A stretch of DNA of 64,000 bases from Eucalyptus grandis (Eukaryota; Streptophyta; Magnoliopsida; Myrtales; Myrtaceae), in NCBI RefSeq assembly GCF_016545825.1, contig NC_052616.1, positions 33,346,192-33,410,191 on the forward strand. The letters are read 5' to 3'. Below the pieces are notes generated by a model. That model was not told where the DNA came from, did no database searches, and saw only the letters and a program-made list of their open reading frames with translations. The first letter of the stretch is position 1; each line of letters begins with the position of its first letter. Below, piece by piece: positions 23,123-35,463 of the stretch. Position numbers and translations under genes: made by a program.

Positions 23123-25700
23123 AAGAAAGCATATGATTGTGTGGAATGGGATTTCCTCAAAGCAATCATGCTTAAAATGGGTTTCTGTGATACTTGGGTC
23201 TTCTGGGTCATGGAATGTGTCTCTACAGTAACATTCAGTTTTAAAGTAAACGGCGAACCTTCAGCCTCTTTCAAGCCCACTCGCGGGATAAGACAAGGTG
23301 ACCCCCTCTCTCCATACCTATTTATTATTGTGGCAAATGTTCTATCTATGATGCTGAAAAGAAAAATGGAGAATGACATCATTAAGGGAATTAAACTAAA
23401 TAGATTTTGTCCCTCACTATCTCATGTACTATTTGCGGATGATTTAATCTTATTCTTGGAAGGAAAATTGGTCGAATGTCAAAATGTAGTAATGATCCTA
23501 AACCAATATTGCTTTGTGTCTGGACAATCTATAAATTTGAACAAATTAGGGATGCTCTTTACTAAAGATTGTCCAAGAGAACTGAGGAGTAACTTGACTA
23601 AAGGAATGAGAGTACCGGAGTTGGGAAAAACAGGGAAATATCTCAGAATACCTTCTGATTGGGGTGGATCTAAAAAGCAAATGTTGACTAGATTCTTGCA
23701 AGAGTTAACATGAAACTTAAGGGCTGGAAAGAGAACTTTTATTGAAGATAGGGAAATAAATTCTTCTTAAAACTATGGTGCAAGCTCTACCGCAATATGC
23801 TATGTCCATTTTTAAAATCCCCTTATCTATTTGCCAAGCCATTGAAAGGAAAATAGCATCTTTCTGGTGGAAAAATAATGAGAACAGGGCAAGTTTGCAT
23901 TGGAAAAACTAAGACACTCTTAAATCAAGAAAGGATGAAGGTGGGCTAGGCTTTCGAGATCTAATTAAATTCAACGAGGCATTATTGGGTCGGCAAGCTT
24001 GGAGGCTAATTCAGAATCCGAATTCTCTTTGGAGTCGAATTTTCGAAGGACTATACTTTCCGCACACATATGCATTATATGCAGAGAAAGACTCAAGACC
24101 ATCTTGGGGTTGGCAAAGTCTAATCTTGGGAAGAAACGCTATAAATCATTCATCACAGTGGGTGGTTGGAAATGGTGAAAAAATCAGTATTAGGAATAAT
24201 CAATGGTTACCAAGAGGTTTAATTGGAGGACTTGCAAACAGAGATGATCCATCACAGGTTTTGGAACTTATAAACAGAGACTCTGCTACTTGGAAGGAAG
24301 ATAGAGTACGAGAACTTTTCGACCATGAAGTGTGTAACGAAATTCTAGCTATCCACCTTAACCCCCACTTTTTGGAGGACAAATTGGTATGGAAGCCAAC
24401 CAAAATAGGTCAATTCATAGTTAAGAGTGCATATAACAAGTTCAAGGCACAAGGAGAAAGTCAGCATCAAAACCATGCATCATTGTCCTATCAAGCACCA
24501 CGATCATTGTGGAATAGAATATGGCATGCCCAAATTCAGCCCAAAGTTAGATTCTTCCTTTGGCAAATTTGTCAAAATGCCTTAGCAACAAAGGAGAATT
24601 TGTATCGTAGACATATTATACTTGAGGCCACATGCATGATCTGCAATAGATATCTAGAATCTGTCGAGCATCTTTTCCTCCTTTGTCCATGGACGAACCA
24701 AATCTGGGAGGGTGCTGGAGTGAAAATACAAAAAGATGGTCATGGGATAACTCGAATAGAGGAATGGTTGGCCAATTTTCAACATACCTTAGTTTCTTTC
24801 GAGCGACTCGCCCTCTTACTATGGTAGATCTGGAAATCCTGCAATGATTGATGTTTCAGAGCTAAACCGTTGAGTCCTCAACACATCATCACCTCAGCAA
24901 CAGCCATGGAAGAAAACTTCTATAGATGGGTGGGAGAACAGAGCAAAAAAGAGCAGATGCAGACCTCCCCACCTTAGATCAGGACGCCTCCGGTGCAAAA
25001 CTTGCCTCAGACCTCGATTCCTTCATCGAATGGCTTGTCGTGGACCTGGAATCCTTTGTTGCAAGGCTTGCCTCAGACAGGGCCTCTTTTGACGCACAAC
25101 TCGCCTTGGATAGGGATGTCTCAGTCGCTCAGCTTGCCTCGGACTGGGATGCATCCGATGCACAACTCGCCTCCGATCGAGATGCCTTCACCGCACAGCT
25201 TGCTTCGCACCGCGACTACTCCAATGCACAGCTTGCCTTAGATCTGCACCTATCTGACGCATGGCTCGCCTCAGATCTGGACTCCTCCGGCGCACGGTGT
25301 GCTCAAGATCAATGTGGATGGTTCCTTTCTTCAAGAAATAGGGGAAGCGGCGGTGGCTTGCATCTGCCGAGACAGTAGAGGCATCCTCGTCGATGGACTA
25401 GCGCGCACGGTTAGAGTTTCTTTAGCAATCCAGGCGGAAGCACAAGCTGTGTTGTGAACCCTAAAGCATTTTGAAAGGAAAGAAGAATGGCATATGGAGT
25501 TGGAGTCAGACAACTTGGAACTGGCGAAGGCTTTGGTGGAAAGTACACTGCAGGTCAATTGGGAAATAGATGCGTTGATATATGAAGTGTAGACACGTGT
25601 TAAAACTTTTCCACATCTAAAAATAACCCATTGCCGAAGAGAAAGCAACAAAGTGGCAGTTGGGTTGTTAAAGCCCACCGGAGAAAGGCCCTTCTAGCTA
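23123..25700 (+). pseudogene. LINE ORF2, 3' part: RT, zinc-binding and RNase H
   Basis: Reverse transcriptase resumes at KKAYDCVEWDF. TRGIRQGDPLSPYLF lies near 23280-23325 and the catalytic FADD is at 23432-23443. Frameshifts follow between 23712 and 23985. A zf-RVT domain runs about 24480-24740, with CMIC and ESVEHLFLLCPW. After a repetitive linker, an RNase H domain starts at about 25303 (LKINVDGSFLQEIGEAAVAC) and continues through QAEAQAV and ESDNLELAKAL to about 25700, with TGA and TAG stops inside. An RNase H at the ORF2 end is known for plant L1 elements. Confidence 0.9.
24985..25310 (+). repeat. 33-bp coding minisatellite in the LINE ORF2 linker
   Basis: Nine to ten units of 33 bp, each starting GCCTCAGATCTGGAC or a variant, lie between zf-RVT and RNase H. 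In the RNase H frame each unit encodes an 11-residue module like LPQIWTPPAHG. The last unit runs directly into GVLKINVDGSF, so this is the ancestral frame. A second frame is also open (24926-25378) and reads LASDxDxSxAQ repeats, which I take to be a by-product of the 33-bp period. Confidence 0.85.
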
Positions 25701-25848
25701 ATTGGATTTGTTATCCTCCTTCTTGTCTTTTGGACTTGTTATATTCTCAAGCTCCTGCATCTACTATCCAAACTTTTACTTGAATGGAAATGCTATAAAC
25801 TCTTTTTTCAACCAAAAAAAAAAAAAAAAAAAATTCGAAATGCCATAT

Positions 25849-28042
25849 CTTAATTTATTGTGGGTGCCAGGGTCAACTTGACCGCGGTGATGCTGACTTT
25901 TGCTATTGGTTCATTAAAATAGGTAAAATTATTTAATTATATCTCATACATGTATCAATCAAATCTAGACGGTCAAATTTGATTGAGCTCAATGAGTGGT
26001 CCACATGATACCTATCATTTGTAATGGTCCAGGATAAACATTTTCAGTAACATTGGGTGCAAGCAAACCATAAGTTCCATGATATCATAGAGCATGTTCA
26101 TACGTACCTTAAACCTGGCACAATGATGTGAAATGACAAAAGCCTTTTGAGTGTGTTTAAATTGACTTTTACTTTTAACATTTGTCCTTCACTTAAATCT
26201 TATGGCACCCACACTTTTAATTTTTTTCAACCCTGAACATTTGAAATTTTGATGACATATATATTTTGACATGTAATGTCAAGTATGATATTTTTGTAAT
26301 TTTTTTTTTCAAAATTTGGATAATTTTTAAACTTTGAAGGAAACACAAAATGTTATTTTGTACTAATGCTTAATGCAAGAACAAACAAGCTCTTTGTAAC
26401 GGTAATTAGCTAAAAGCTCAAACCCAATACATTCCTAGGATTGGTCAACACTTACTAGATGTTTTACCTCCGGTGTCTATTAATGGGTTAATTAGTAAAT
26501 TAAAAAAGAAGAAGAAAAACACTCTAGCTCAAAGACAACCATTTGAATACTCCTTTCATAATAACTGGGGGCTGCTCTAATGGCCACCCTTCCCACATGG
26601 AAAGAGGAAGGTGGGGAGTTTAATTTCCCACATTCTTAGGAGGATTGTGAATATGGACATTTAGTTTCATGTGTTGGGGTTTGATTGCAAAAAGGCAGAT
26701 TAAAAGTCTAAAAGTGAGTTGAAAATAACAGTAGGGCCCAAAAAAAAAAAAATCTCCTTTTGGTAGGCCGTTTCTTCTACTTTAGAATTTCGTTTATCAT
26801 GTATAGAGGAGGCGCTGGATGATATCTAAGAATGTGCACTATTGCTTGACTGATGCATATTATGTAAAGAAAGGCTCTTTTTTACTACCCAATCTGTGGG
26901 GTTGGGAGCGAGAATGTTTAGTTTCATGTGTGGGATTTGACTTTTATGCATTGCAAAGAGGCAAAACAAAAGTCTGACAATGAGTTGAGAATTAAAGTAG
27001 GACAAATAAACAAAAAAAATACTCTTTTTGGTAGGTCGTTTCTTCTACTTTAGAATTCTATCTATCATTTGTAGAAGAGGTGCTGGATGATATCTAAGAA
27101 TGTGCACCAGTGCTTGACTGATGCATATTATGTAACGAATGGCTCCTTTTTACTACATAATCTGTGGGGCTTTTTGTTTACACAAGCCATCTCCATTACA
27201 GCTGATGGATAATTGTAACTATAGGAATTTTAACTAATTATTTTGATCAACAATGACAAAGATGGCTTGTATTTAAATGAAAAAAAGGGGAAAAGATCAG
27301 AGAGCCCAAGAGATTTGCCTAAGAGATATCGAATACTAGCATCTGGAATCAAATCAAATCGCACGATGCTAATATATACGGATGACCCTTCATAAAGAAT
27401 AGATAAATCAACGGAGTTATACGTTGGCCTAAATTAAGAATCACAAGCGAATCTATCAATTTTTAACCAATCTATGATTCGATATTGTATTTGTTGATTC
27501 AAGCTATTCAGTTTCTTTTTATGTTTACCTATAAAAAAATGTAACTTTGTCATATTTTATGATATATGTTGTGTTTCGATTGCTATCGCAATTTAAAAAT
27601 AATTTTTGCACTATATAATGCAATGTAAAATGAAATGACATATAAAGATCTTGTGATTAGATTTGGATGTAATCTTTTCTTTCAAAAAAACAATGAGAAA
27701 TCACATCTTCTTATAGATAGGGATCATTTCATGCAGTTGAAATTAAGATTTCTTTTTCCAATATTATAATTCCCACTAAAAATTTTATATCCTACAATAT
27801 TATTGATAAAATTTGTAAGTGTCTCTGACACAAAATACTAATTTTATGTACCTTGTCAAATCTTACTATTCAATTCAATTCTCGATTCATAAAATTGAGA
27901 TTTTGACTTATCTTAATTTAACAACTTACGGGGTCATCTAAAACATATTCACGGGTATTTAACCACCTTAGGAAAGTTCATGTTTCCTTCTTTATTTTGA
28001 CTTTCAACTTTTGTTGGTAAGCTAAACATCCTTTCAGAGAAG
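25849..28042. other. Non-coding; distal part of duplication copy A
   Basis: From about 26210 to 28035 this aligns with 40795-42440 (shared block ATTCCTAGGATTGGTCA-like near 26430 and 41010). 25849-26209 has no counterpart there and shows no feature. No coding region is recognised. Confidence 0.65.
26655..27175. repeat. Tandem duplication of about 257 bp inside copy A
   Basis: A block running from TTTAGTTTCATGTG to AATCTGTGGGG occurs at 26660 and again at 26917. The paralogous stretch near 41240-41510 has one copy. Confidence 0.8.
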
Positions 28043-29682
28043 ACTAATGTGACATCCCGATTTTTCCAATTCTATTTTCAATAAATTGAGACGGGCATTT
28101 CGTTGGCACGCATATAGTTCTTTTCCTTGAGTCGGCCACTCATGTGAAAGCTAGTCTATCGGGTGAAGCTGTTAAGAGTTTCTAATGCATCAGACTCGAG
28201 AATTTGACCAGGAAGCGACCTTTCGACCGAGCTAGTCTGCAAGGGTCATTACGGCACAATTAAAATCGATTAAAGATCGGAGATAGGTCGACTCGACAGA
28301 GGCATGTGATTAGGTGTGGGTGATTCCACCAGATCGCACAATTCATGTCGATCGGCACTGGACCGACTTTTCTATCGATTGGGTACCCTGTGTTCGTATT
28401 TGAAACCTTGAGATTACCCCGACAATCGAAAGTCGCCAATGTTTCAAAGATGTACATTGTGGCTTGAGATGATCAACCACGGTCAAATGCATGAAAGTTT
28501 CTAAAGGCTACCCGGTAGGTTGGGCCGCGCTAGTATCGTGCCAAAGTGAAATTAACCGTGAAATTGAGATCGAATTCAGAAATTGGAAGTCCGGGTGTGT
28601 CACAAATCATTTCAAGATCATTGAATCATCTTTGGAAGATTTTTCATGTAAACCGAGTTTTTCAGCAATTAAATCGGAAAATGGTTAATTTGACCCGAGA
28701 AATTAGTAGGCCCGCCTTTGGTATTGCTATTAAGACTTAAGTTGGTTCTATAGACAAGTGAAGATGTGAATTAAAGTGTGGTGACATTGGATTAATTTTA
28801 TGGACTTCAATTTGATTCAATTGGAAGAGAATTGATGAGAATTGAAGAAAGTGGATGTACAAGAATTGGACCCCAAGGAAAATGAAATTTGGACCCATTG
28901 GAATAAGGTTGTGGGAGTTTTGAGTGAGTGGAGTATGACATCATGGATGATGTCATGGTGGGCCATTTTGTGGGATTAAAGAAAAGAAAAAGAAAAGAAA
29001 AATGGTCCCATCTCTCTCTCTCCCTCCCTCTCTTCTTCCTCTCTCTTCCGTGCGATTCCTCCATCTTCTTCATCTTCCTTCTTCGGCTGCTCGGTTCCAT
29101 GGAGACCGAAGACCAGGGAAGCGAAGCAGCAGCCAGCAGCGTTGCTCGTCGCCGTCGCGCGCCGCTGGACCGCTCGCCGCCGCCGCGTGTCTGCCCCGCG
29201 CCGCTCGCCGGCCAGCTCGCCTCTCCGCTCCGCCTCAGCCCGCGTCTCCAGCAGATCTGAGAGCGCCAGCAGCAGCGAAGATCGACCAGCAAGTCGCCGG
29301 AGCTAGGACCGCCACCGCCACTCGCCGTCTCGCGCTCCGCCGCTGCCCACGCTCGTTCGCGCTTGGCCGATGCCCGGCCGTCTCTGTCAGCCTCTGTCCG
29401 TGAGTTCCAAGAGCTGCCGAGCTCGTCCCCGCCGCCGTGAGGCCTCTCCGTTGGCCGTGCAACGCCGCCGCAGCTCCTCCGCCCGTTTTCGACCTAAGCC
29501 GGCCCCGGATCTGCCCTTTCTCGGCCTCAAACCGCCATGGACAGCAGCGGCAGAAAATGGGTATGCAGCGGACGTTTGGCTCGTTTTGGCCGCCTTCCCG
29601 AGCCCGGATGCTCGGCCCGCTTTGAGGAAAGTTGTTCTCCTCGGCGTCCCCGTCGTTTTGGTCCGCTCGGTTCGCTAATCCG

Positions 29683-30998
29683 GTGAGTTTAGCTCACTAA
29701 ACCTCGCTTAGAGGGTTAATTATGCTTTAGGTGTGCTTAGCTTAAGTTGATTAAGCTTATGTGGTTAATTTAGTTGATTTAATTATGATTTAGATTAAGA
29801 TGTTTGTTTAATCTAAAGTATGCTTAATTAAATGCTAAGGGAGTTTATTTAAAGTTAAGCTTTGATGTGACACAAAATGATTTTTAGTTTTGAATTATTT
29901 AAGTGCTTCGAAATTCTGGAAAATATTATATTATTTTATAATCCGAAATTATTAAAATATTATTATTTAAAAAAAAAATTTGGAAAAATTATTTTTGACC
30001 CCGGTTGCTCGAATTTCGTGCCGATCGCGGTTGTGTAGTCGGATTTTGAAATTGACGATTGGATTTTATAAATTGAGCGTGGATCATGAAAAGTATGAAT
30101 ATTATTATTTAATTATTTTCGGAATAAATTTAATTATTTATTAAATTCCGAAAATCTTCATTGGGACCTTATTTGCTCAGAATTTCGTGCCGATCGTTGC
30201 TGTGCATTTAGAATTTGAAATTGATGATTGGTTGTGATGAATTGAGTGTGATTGTGATTTATAGGGATTCCTTACAAAATCCTAAGTGTAGAAATTGATG
30301 GGAGATTGGCTGTGAAATACCACCTATTAGAGGTCGTGCCCAGAGAGGCCGTGATAAACCACCTTGGAAAGGTCGTGCCCGATGAGGCCGTGAAAAACCA
30401 CCTACAAGAGGTCGTGCCCGATGAGGCCGTGAAATACCACCTATTAGAGGTCGTGCCCAGAGAGGCCGTGATAAACCACCTGTGAAAGGTCGTGCCCAGA
30501 GAGGCCGTGATAAACCACCTGTGAAAGGTCGTGCCCAGAGAGGCCGTGATAAACCACCTTGGAAAGGTCGTGCCCGATGAGGCCGTGAAAAACCACCTAC
30601 AAGAGGTCGTGCCCGATGAGGCCGTGAATTACCACCGATGACATGGTCGTGCCGAGTGGGGCCGTGATGCCACCGATTTAAATTTGCCGAGTAGGGCCGT
30701 AGTTGAGAGCAATGATTGATTTGCTAGAATGACATGTAATCGGCGAGTCGATTGATCGCCGAGACGATCCAAGTGGTTGAATGGTTTGATAATGTGATTG
30801 TGCCATGGTTGTTTGGTTATCATAATTGCACGTGGTTGGTTTATATAAATTGTGCTAACTCGCGATAAAGGCCGAGGCGAGGTAAGTCTTCGTGTGATGT
30901 GGCTATGCCACCCGGGGGCGTATTTTCTTTCTAATAGGGGTTTAGGGGTTGAACTTGCTGAGACATCGTCTCATCCCGGTTGTGGATTAAAATTTCAG
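29683..30998 (+). other. Candidate intron within the 5' LTR
   Basis: A GTGAGTTT donor follows the GC-rich block, and an AATTTCAG acceptor is followed by GTCCCAG. Both sites recur in the 3' LTR (37379-38701) and, diverged, in the solo LTR (minus strand, 22103 to 20531). The minisatellite and AT-rich repeats fall inside the proposed intron. This is inference from sequence signals only. Confidence 0.4.
30331..30650. repeat. 39-bp minisatellite in 5' LTR
   Basis: About eight units of the form AGGTCGTGCCCGATGAGGCC followed by GTGAAAAACCACCTACAAG. Variants alternate between CCGATGAGG and CCAGAGAGG centres. The 39-bp period keeps ORFs open on both strands, but no known protein is encoded. Confidence 0.9.
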
Positions 30999-31369
30999 GT
31001 CCCAGTGGACGGAGCGGCCGATAGCTTTGGTTGGCCTTGAGGAGTTGCGGAGGTGAAGTCATAAGGGTTGGAGAGCGTGTCCTCGCTAGTTGGTTGTAGG
31101 ATAGTCCCCCTTTTGTCGAGCTGGTCTATTTGGTAGAAAGTCCAGTGTTGTATTTAAACCCCCCTTTGTGTTTGTAAATGGGTGTTTGGTATTGTAATTG
31201 ATTGCCTGCTTTTCTATCCCAAGTTAAATGTTGTCAGGGGATTTGTTTCGCTTCCGCATGCGTAAAGAAATGAATGGGTCGGCGACATATCCTGGGATGT
31301 CGCATTTTTGATCGATCGCAGTGGGATGTGCGCGCGCTCGGGGTTCGGGGCGTGACATCCCCGTTTAAG

Positions 31370-31381
31370 TGGTATCAGAGC
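31370..31381 (+). other. Primer binding site, initiator-Met tRNA
   Basis: TGGTATCAGAGC starts 12 bases after the 5' LTR end, following TCCCCGTTTAAG. Confidence 0.85.
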
Positions 31382-31499
31382 ATGGTTTGAGTATGGAGTG
31401 ATAAGGTGCGATGAGTCATGGGATAGTTAGTAGGAAAGGCTTTTAATATGCTGATGCATGTGGTTGATAGCTGCTTGGTAGCTTGTTTGTGGGGTCACT

Positions 31500-34006
31500 C
31501 AAATTCTAACTGATGTTGGAATCGAAAACAGGCATCGGTAAAGAGCTTGTAGGATGAGTGACCAGGAGTGGAGGACTCCTTGGAAGAGGTCAATAGGACC
31601 TGTACCTCGGGGTAGGATGCTGACAAGAGTTGGTACCCGAGGTAGAGCGCAGGCTTAGTCCAGCGTGTGTGTGAAAGTACCGCCGTAGGCTGGTATTGAG
31701 AGTGTAGCAGCACTAAACGATCCTAGGTTTAATGGGATCGTTAAGGCGCTAGTGTTCCTTGGAAGCTCGTTGGGTCAGTAAGTTCAGGACCAAGCCGCCG
31801 CTGTTGCTGTTGTGTCTACCGCTGCCAGTGTTGTGACCGTTGTTGTTGCCGTGCATGTTGAGGCCCAATCTGGAGTTGTGATCGAGGATCAAGTCTCCGT
31901 ATCTGAGTCAAGGTTCAGTTTAGACAGAGATGAAAATCAGTTGGGGAGAAAGGCTGATGTCAGAAGAAAGATGCTCTATTTCACCCAACTGGAAGAGTAG
32001 AATTGAAAAGTCAATGCTCATCTCGATCGATGGGTGTCGTGTTTGTAAGAAAAGACTTGTTACAGGTGTCGCCAGTAAAGCCATTTGATCAAAGATGGCT
32101 CGTATAGATGGATGGAACTATAGCTGTATCTGCATCGTCGTTGATAAGACAGAACAGGGGAAACATGCTACGGGACATTTAGTGGGGTACTTGGAACAGA
32201 CCCCAGTGCAAGGAATGGTGCATGATATTCCTTGATGGGAAGTAGATGACTCACCGATTGTGTGCTGAGTTTGTGGAAAAAAGAGAATGAGTCAGCCTGG
32301 TGTCAGAGTAAAAAGAGGAGCATGCTTTGAACGTGGCTAGCACGGCCATCGAGTTAGGAATTGTCCGCGTAAGTCCATAAGAGCATGATTACCGTTACCG
32401 CAAATAGAACGCCACTAGGATGGCTGAAAGAGCATGAAGGGGTCGACCAAGCATCGACCAAGCATCGACCAAGGGAAAAATGTTTTTGAGATGTTTTATC
32501 AGAGTAGCGCCACAGGATTTTGAGTGATGGTTGTGGAGTTTCCGTTGCTGTAATGAAGTAATAGGAAGATGAGTCTCTGACTATAGTTGTGCCTGATGAG
32601 TTTGCTTATATATGACTTGGAAGTCATTTATGAAAAGGTTTGGCTCGAGGAGCTTTCTGCTGTTATGAATCGTGGCAGTGACATAATTCAGTTTGTTCAG
32701 TTAGCGTGTGAAAGTTTTGAATCACTGAAAGTTGAAGAGGAACTTCAACCCTTGTTGTTCGTCACTGAAGATGACCTGGTTCTGGTTGTTGGTTACCAAA
32801 TATGCATGGCAGCTGTAATAGATGCGTCAGTTGAGGAGCCGAATATGGAGAACATAATCGTGGTACGTAAGTTTTCTAAGGTAATCTCTGGAGAATTGTC
32901 AAGTTTGCTATCGAAAAGAGAAATAAGGTTTGTGATTGAATTAGCACCGGGCAGAGCCAGTTCCTAAGGCTCCTTACCGGATGGTGTTTCCCGAGTTAAA
33001 AGGACTGAAGGTGTAGATGCATGAAGTGTTGGATAGGGGATTCATACTTTCCAGTGCATAACCTTGGGGAGCACCAGTTCTGTTCATGAAGGAGAAATGT
33101 GGTTCATTGTGGTTGTGTATTGATATTCCTCAAGATCGACTTGAGGTCAGGGTATCATCAGTTGAGGATCAAGAAGAAAGACATATCGAAGTTAGCATCT
33201 TGCGCTCGATACAGTAGTTATGAGTTCACTGTAATGCTGTGTGGTTTAATGGACACCCCAGCTGTTTGTTTGGGTCTGATGAGCAGAATGTTTAAGGACA
33301 CTTGAACCAGTTATGATCATGTTCGTTGAAATTATCCTGGTGTGTTCAAAGAGTGCTGAGGAGCACGAGAGACATTTGGGGATGGTACTTCAGACTTTGA
33401 ATACTTTTGGATTTTACAATAAGCTTAGCAAATGTGAGTTTGGATGGCTCGTGTTGCGTTCCTAGGTCACGTGATTTCAGGCGAAGAAATCTCCGTAGAC
33501 CCTGTCCAAGATTGAAGCAGCGATCAGTTGGCCGATATTGACTGTAGTGACAGAGATTAGAAGCTCTGGAGATTAGCAGGATATTACAGACGGTTTGTAG
33601 AAAGGGTTTCAGTGTTAGCATCGCCATTGACAAGACTTCTGAGGAAGTAAGAAAAGTTTGTGTGGACATATGAGTGCGAGAGTAGTTTTCAAGAGCTTAA
33701 GAAGAGGCTGACTACCGCGCTGTGCTTACCATTCCATCTGGTCCTGAAAGTTATGAGATCTGCAATGATGCGTTGTTTAAAGGATTTGGTTGCTTGTTGA
33801 TGCAGCAAGATAGGGTTGTTGCATACGCGTTCCGTCAGTTGAGACCTCAAGAGTTGAATATGAGACAACGTCGCTGGATGGAACCCCTTAAGGATTATGA
33901 CTATGATATTTTGTATCACTCTGGTAAGGTGAGCAAAGTCGCAAATGCATTGAGTCGAGAGTCCTTAGTTGCACGGTTGGTACTCAAGGATTTGGATCCT
34001 ATTTGA
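31500..34006 (+). pseudogene. Degenerate gag-pol of the large-LTR gypsy element
   Basis: The remains appear in order. A ruined zinc knuckle (CFERG, stop, HGHRVRNCP) lies near 32325-32375. The protease-to-RT linker (32587-32967) contains VEEPNMENIIVVRKFSKV and RFVIELAPG. RT blocks follow: PWGAPVLF near 33065, then KIDLRSGYHQLRIKKKDISK (33129 on). The FxDD motif reads FVEIIL (about 33322-33340), so both catalytic aspartates are gone. An RNase H stretch (33722-34006) starts LTIPSGPESYEICNDALFKG. It jumps from ELNMR to QRRWMEPLKDYDYD, so the middle of RNase H is deleted. No integrase was found. The wording matches Tekay/Del-type pol, and the protein is not functional. Confidence 0.85.
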
Positions 34007-34159
34007 GAAAGTTCGAAATTCGGTTTTCAAATCTAAGGTATGCCACCTTTTGAATCTTATGATTGCCCTCAGAATTGAGACGAAAGTACAGATCAGAATC
34101 AAAGCGCTTCAGTGGACAGATTTAGAAATTCAAAAGACTCTATAAGAGAATGCAGATGA

Positions 34160-34850
34160 GAGAGAGGTTGATTTTCAGACTCTGATTTCGATTGGTTAAA
34201 TTGGGCATTTCATCGACGCGATTACAGTGTTTTTCTCTGAGTTGGCCACTTGCGAGATAACTAGACTAGTTGGGTGAGTTATTAAGGACTTAAGGAAAAT
34301 AGACTTGACAATTCGACCAGGAATCGACTTCTCGACCGTGCTCATCTTTAGAGATCAATACGGCACAGTTAACGAATTAAGATCAGAGATAGGTCGGTTC
34401 GACTGAGATGAATGACCGATCGTGGGTGACTCCACTAAATTGGAAAACTCTCGTCGACTGATACTAATTTGATTTTACTGTCGTTTTGGTACCCTGTGTC
34501 CGTATTTGAATCATCGAGATTTTCACGACCCTTGAGAGTCGCCAATGTGTCGAGTGGGTTCATCGTGGCTTGAAGAAAATCGACCACGAGTCATTTGTCC
34601 TAAAAAGCTCTGAAAACTACCTAATAGCCTATGTCACACTAAAAGCGTGTCGGAGTGAAATTAACCGCCAATCTAAGTTCGATTTCAGAAATTGGAGACT
34701 CCGTCTTTTCACAAAGTGGGTACACCGAAGTGTGTGTATATCATATGATTCATCCGCATGGAGTGCTGGGGATGAATTGTTTTTTTTCAAATATAGATCA
34801 AATGTTCTGAGTTGGCAGAGCTTTCAGATGGTTCTTTCTTAAGCAGTGCA
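34160..34850 (+). repeat. Diverged LTR fragment inside the element interior
   Basis: This stretch is alignable with the first ~650 bp of the element's own LTR (28048-28700). The GGGCATTTC, GAGTTGGCCACT and TTTTGGTACCCTGTGTCCGT blocks recur in the same order, and the short ORFs align (CRSEINRQSKFDFRNW against CQSEINREIEIEFRNW). It is far more diverged than the two terminal LTRs are from each other, so it marks an older LTR captured in the interior. Confidence 0.75.
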
Positions 34851-35363
34851 TAGCAGAGAGTGCATAATTTCGATTACTGAGATGAAGTCAGGGAGAGAAA
34901 GATCAGGTCAGGGTCAGTACAGTGGTCAGTGGTTGCAATTGTCGAGATCAGTGTCAGAGTTACATCATATCTTGACCAGAGGTTCCTAGTTTCAGCAGAT
35001 CAGTCAGATAGTTCTTCTAGTCAAGGTAGAGCAGAGTGTTCAGAACTTCAATTGTTGAGATGAGATCTGAGATCAAAGATCAGAAAATCGCAGGTCCATA
35101 GTTGGTTCGAAATCAGGTGATTCGATTGCGGTTATCGGTGGATGATTAAGGACCGCTCAGAGCCGCCGGAAAATTTACGCAGTGAAGTGTCGAAAATCTT
35201 TGAATTTTCAGGTTGAGAATCCTGTTCATCCTTGGATGTTGCCTAGAATAGGGACATCTCGAATTGTTAAGAAAGGAGAGCTGGAACTGTTTAAATGACG
35301 GAATATTTCGAGTTTGAGATCAAAGGAGAATTTTGGCTTTAAATGGAAAAAGAAAGCAGTTTG
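34851..35363. other. Interior remainder, GATCAG-rich, no gene
   Basis: Many GATCAG/GGTCAG-like words occur in imperfect array. No coding region was recognised; integrase would be expected here in an intact relative. Confidence 0.4.
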
Positions 35364-35369
35364 GGACAC

Positions 35370-35463
35370 CTTCGGCGCCTCTAGCCGAGTTGGTATCCGG
35401 GTGTGAAGCAGTGGTCCGAAGTCGGGAGTTCGAATCCCGACGCGGCGCTTAGCCGCTTTGTGG

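Larger units (their letters stand above)
16890..25833 (+). mobile_element. L1-type LINE, full length, with nested solo LTR
   Basis: The element carries ORF1 (17171-18217), ORF2 (18409 to about 25700) and a poly(A) tail at 25814-25833. The 15-bp flanks TTTAAAATGCCACAT (16875-16889) and TTCGAAATGCCATAT (25834-25848) match at 12 positions, and the three mismatches are transitions, so they look like an aged target duplication. Removing the 2,955-bp solo LTR and its 5-bp duplication leaves about 5.98 kb, the usual size of a plant L1. Frameshifts and stops show it is inactive. Confidence 0.92.
28048..31357 (+). repeat. 5' LTR, 3,310 bp
   Basis: Starts TGTGACATCCCGA and ends GGGGCGTGACA. It contains a GC-rich block (29090-29670), a GTGAGT donor-like site at 29683, a doubled AT-rich block (29980-30210), a 39-bp minisatellite (30331 to about 30650) and an acceptor-like TTTCAG ending at 30998. 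Confidence 0.95.

Noticed and set aside
24926..25378. 150-codon ORF reading LASDxDxSxAQ repeats
   Set aside because: It is the alternative frame of the 33-bp array; the RNase H frame is the one that continues into a known domain.
30314..30660. Regular direct repeats as a possible CRISPR-like array
   Set aside because: There are no unique spacers: the units are contiguous 39-bp tandem repeats in a plant LTR.
35382..35450. Functional tRNA gene
   Set aside because: The A and B boxes are good but the acceptor and D stems do not pair properly and a long A tail follows, as in a SINE.
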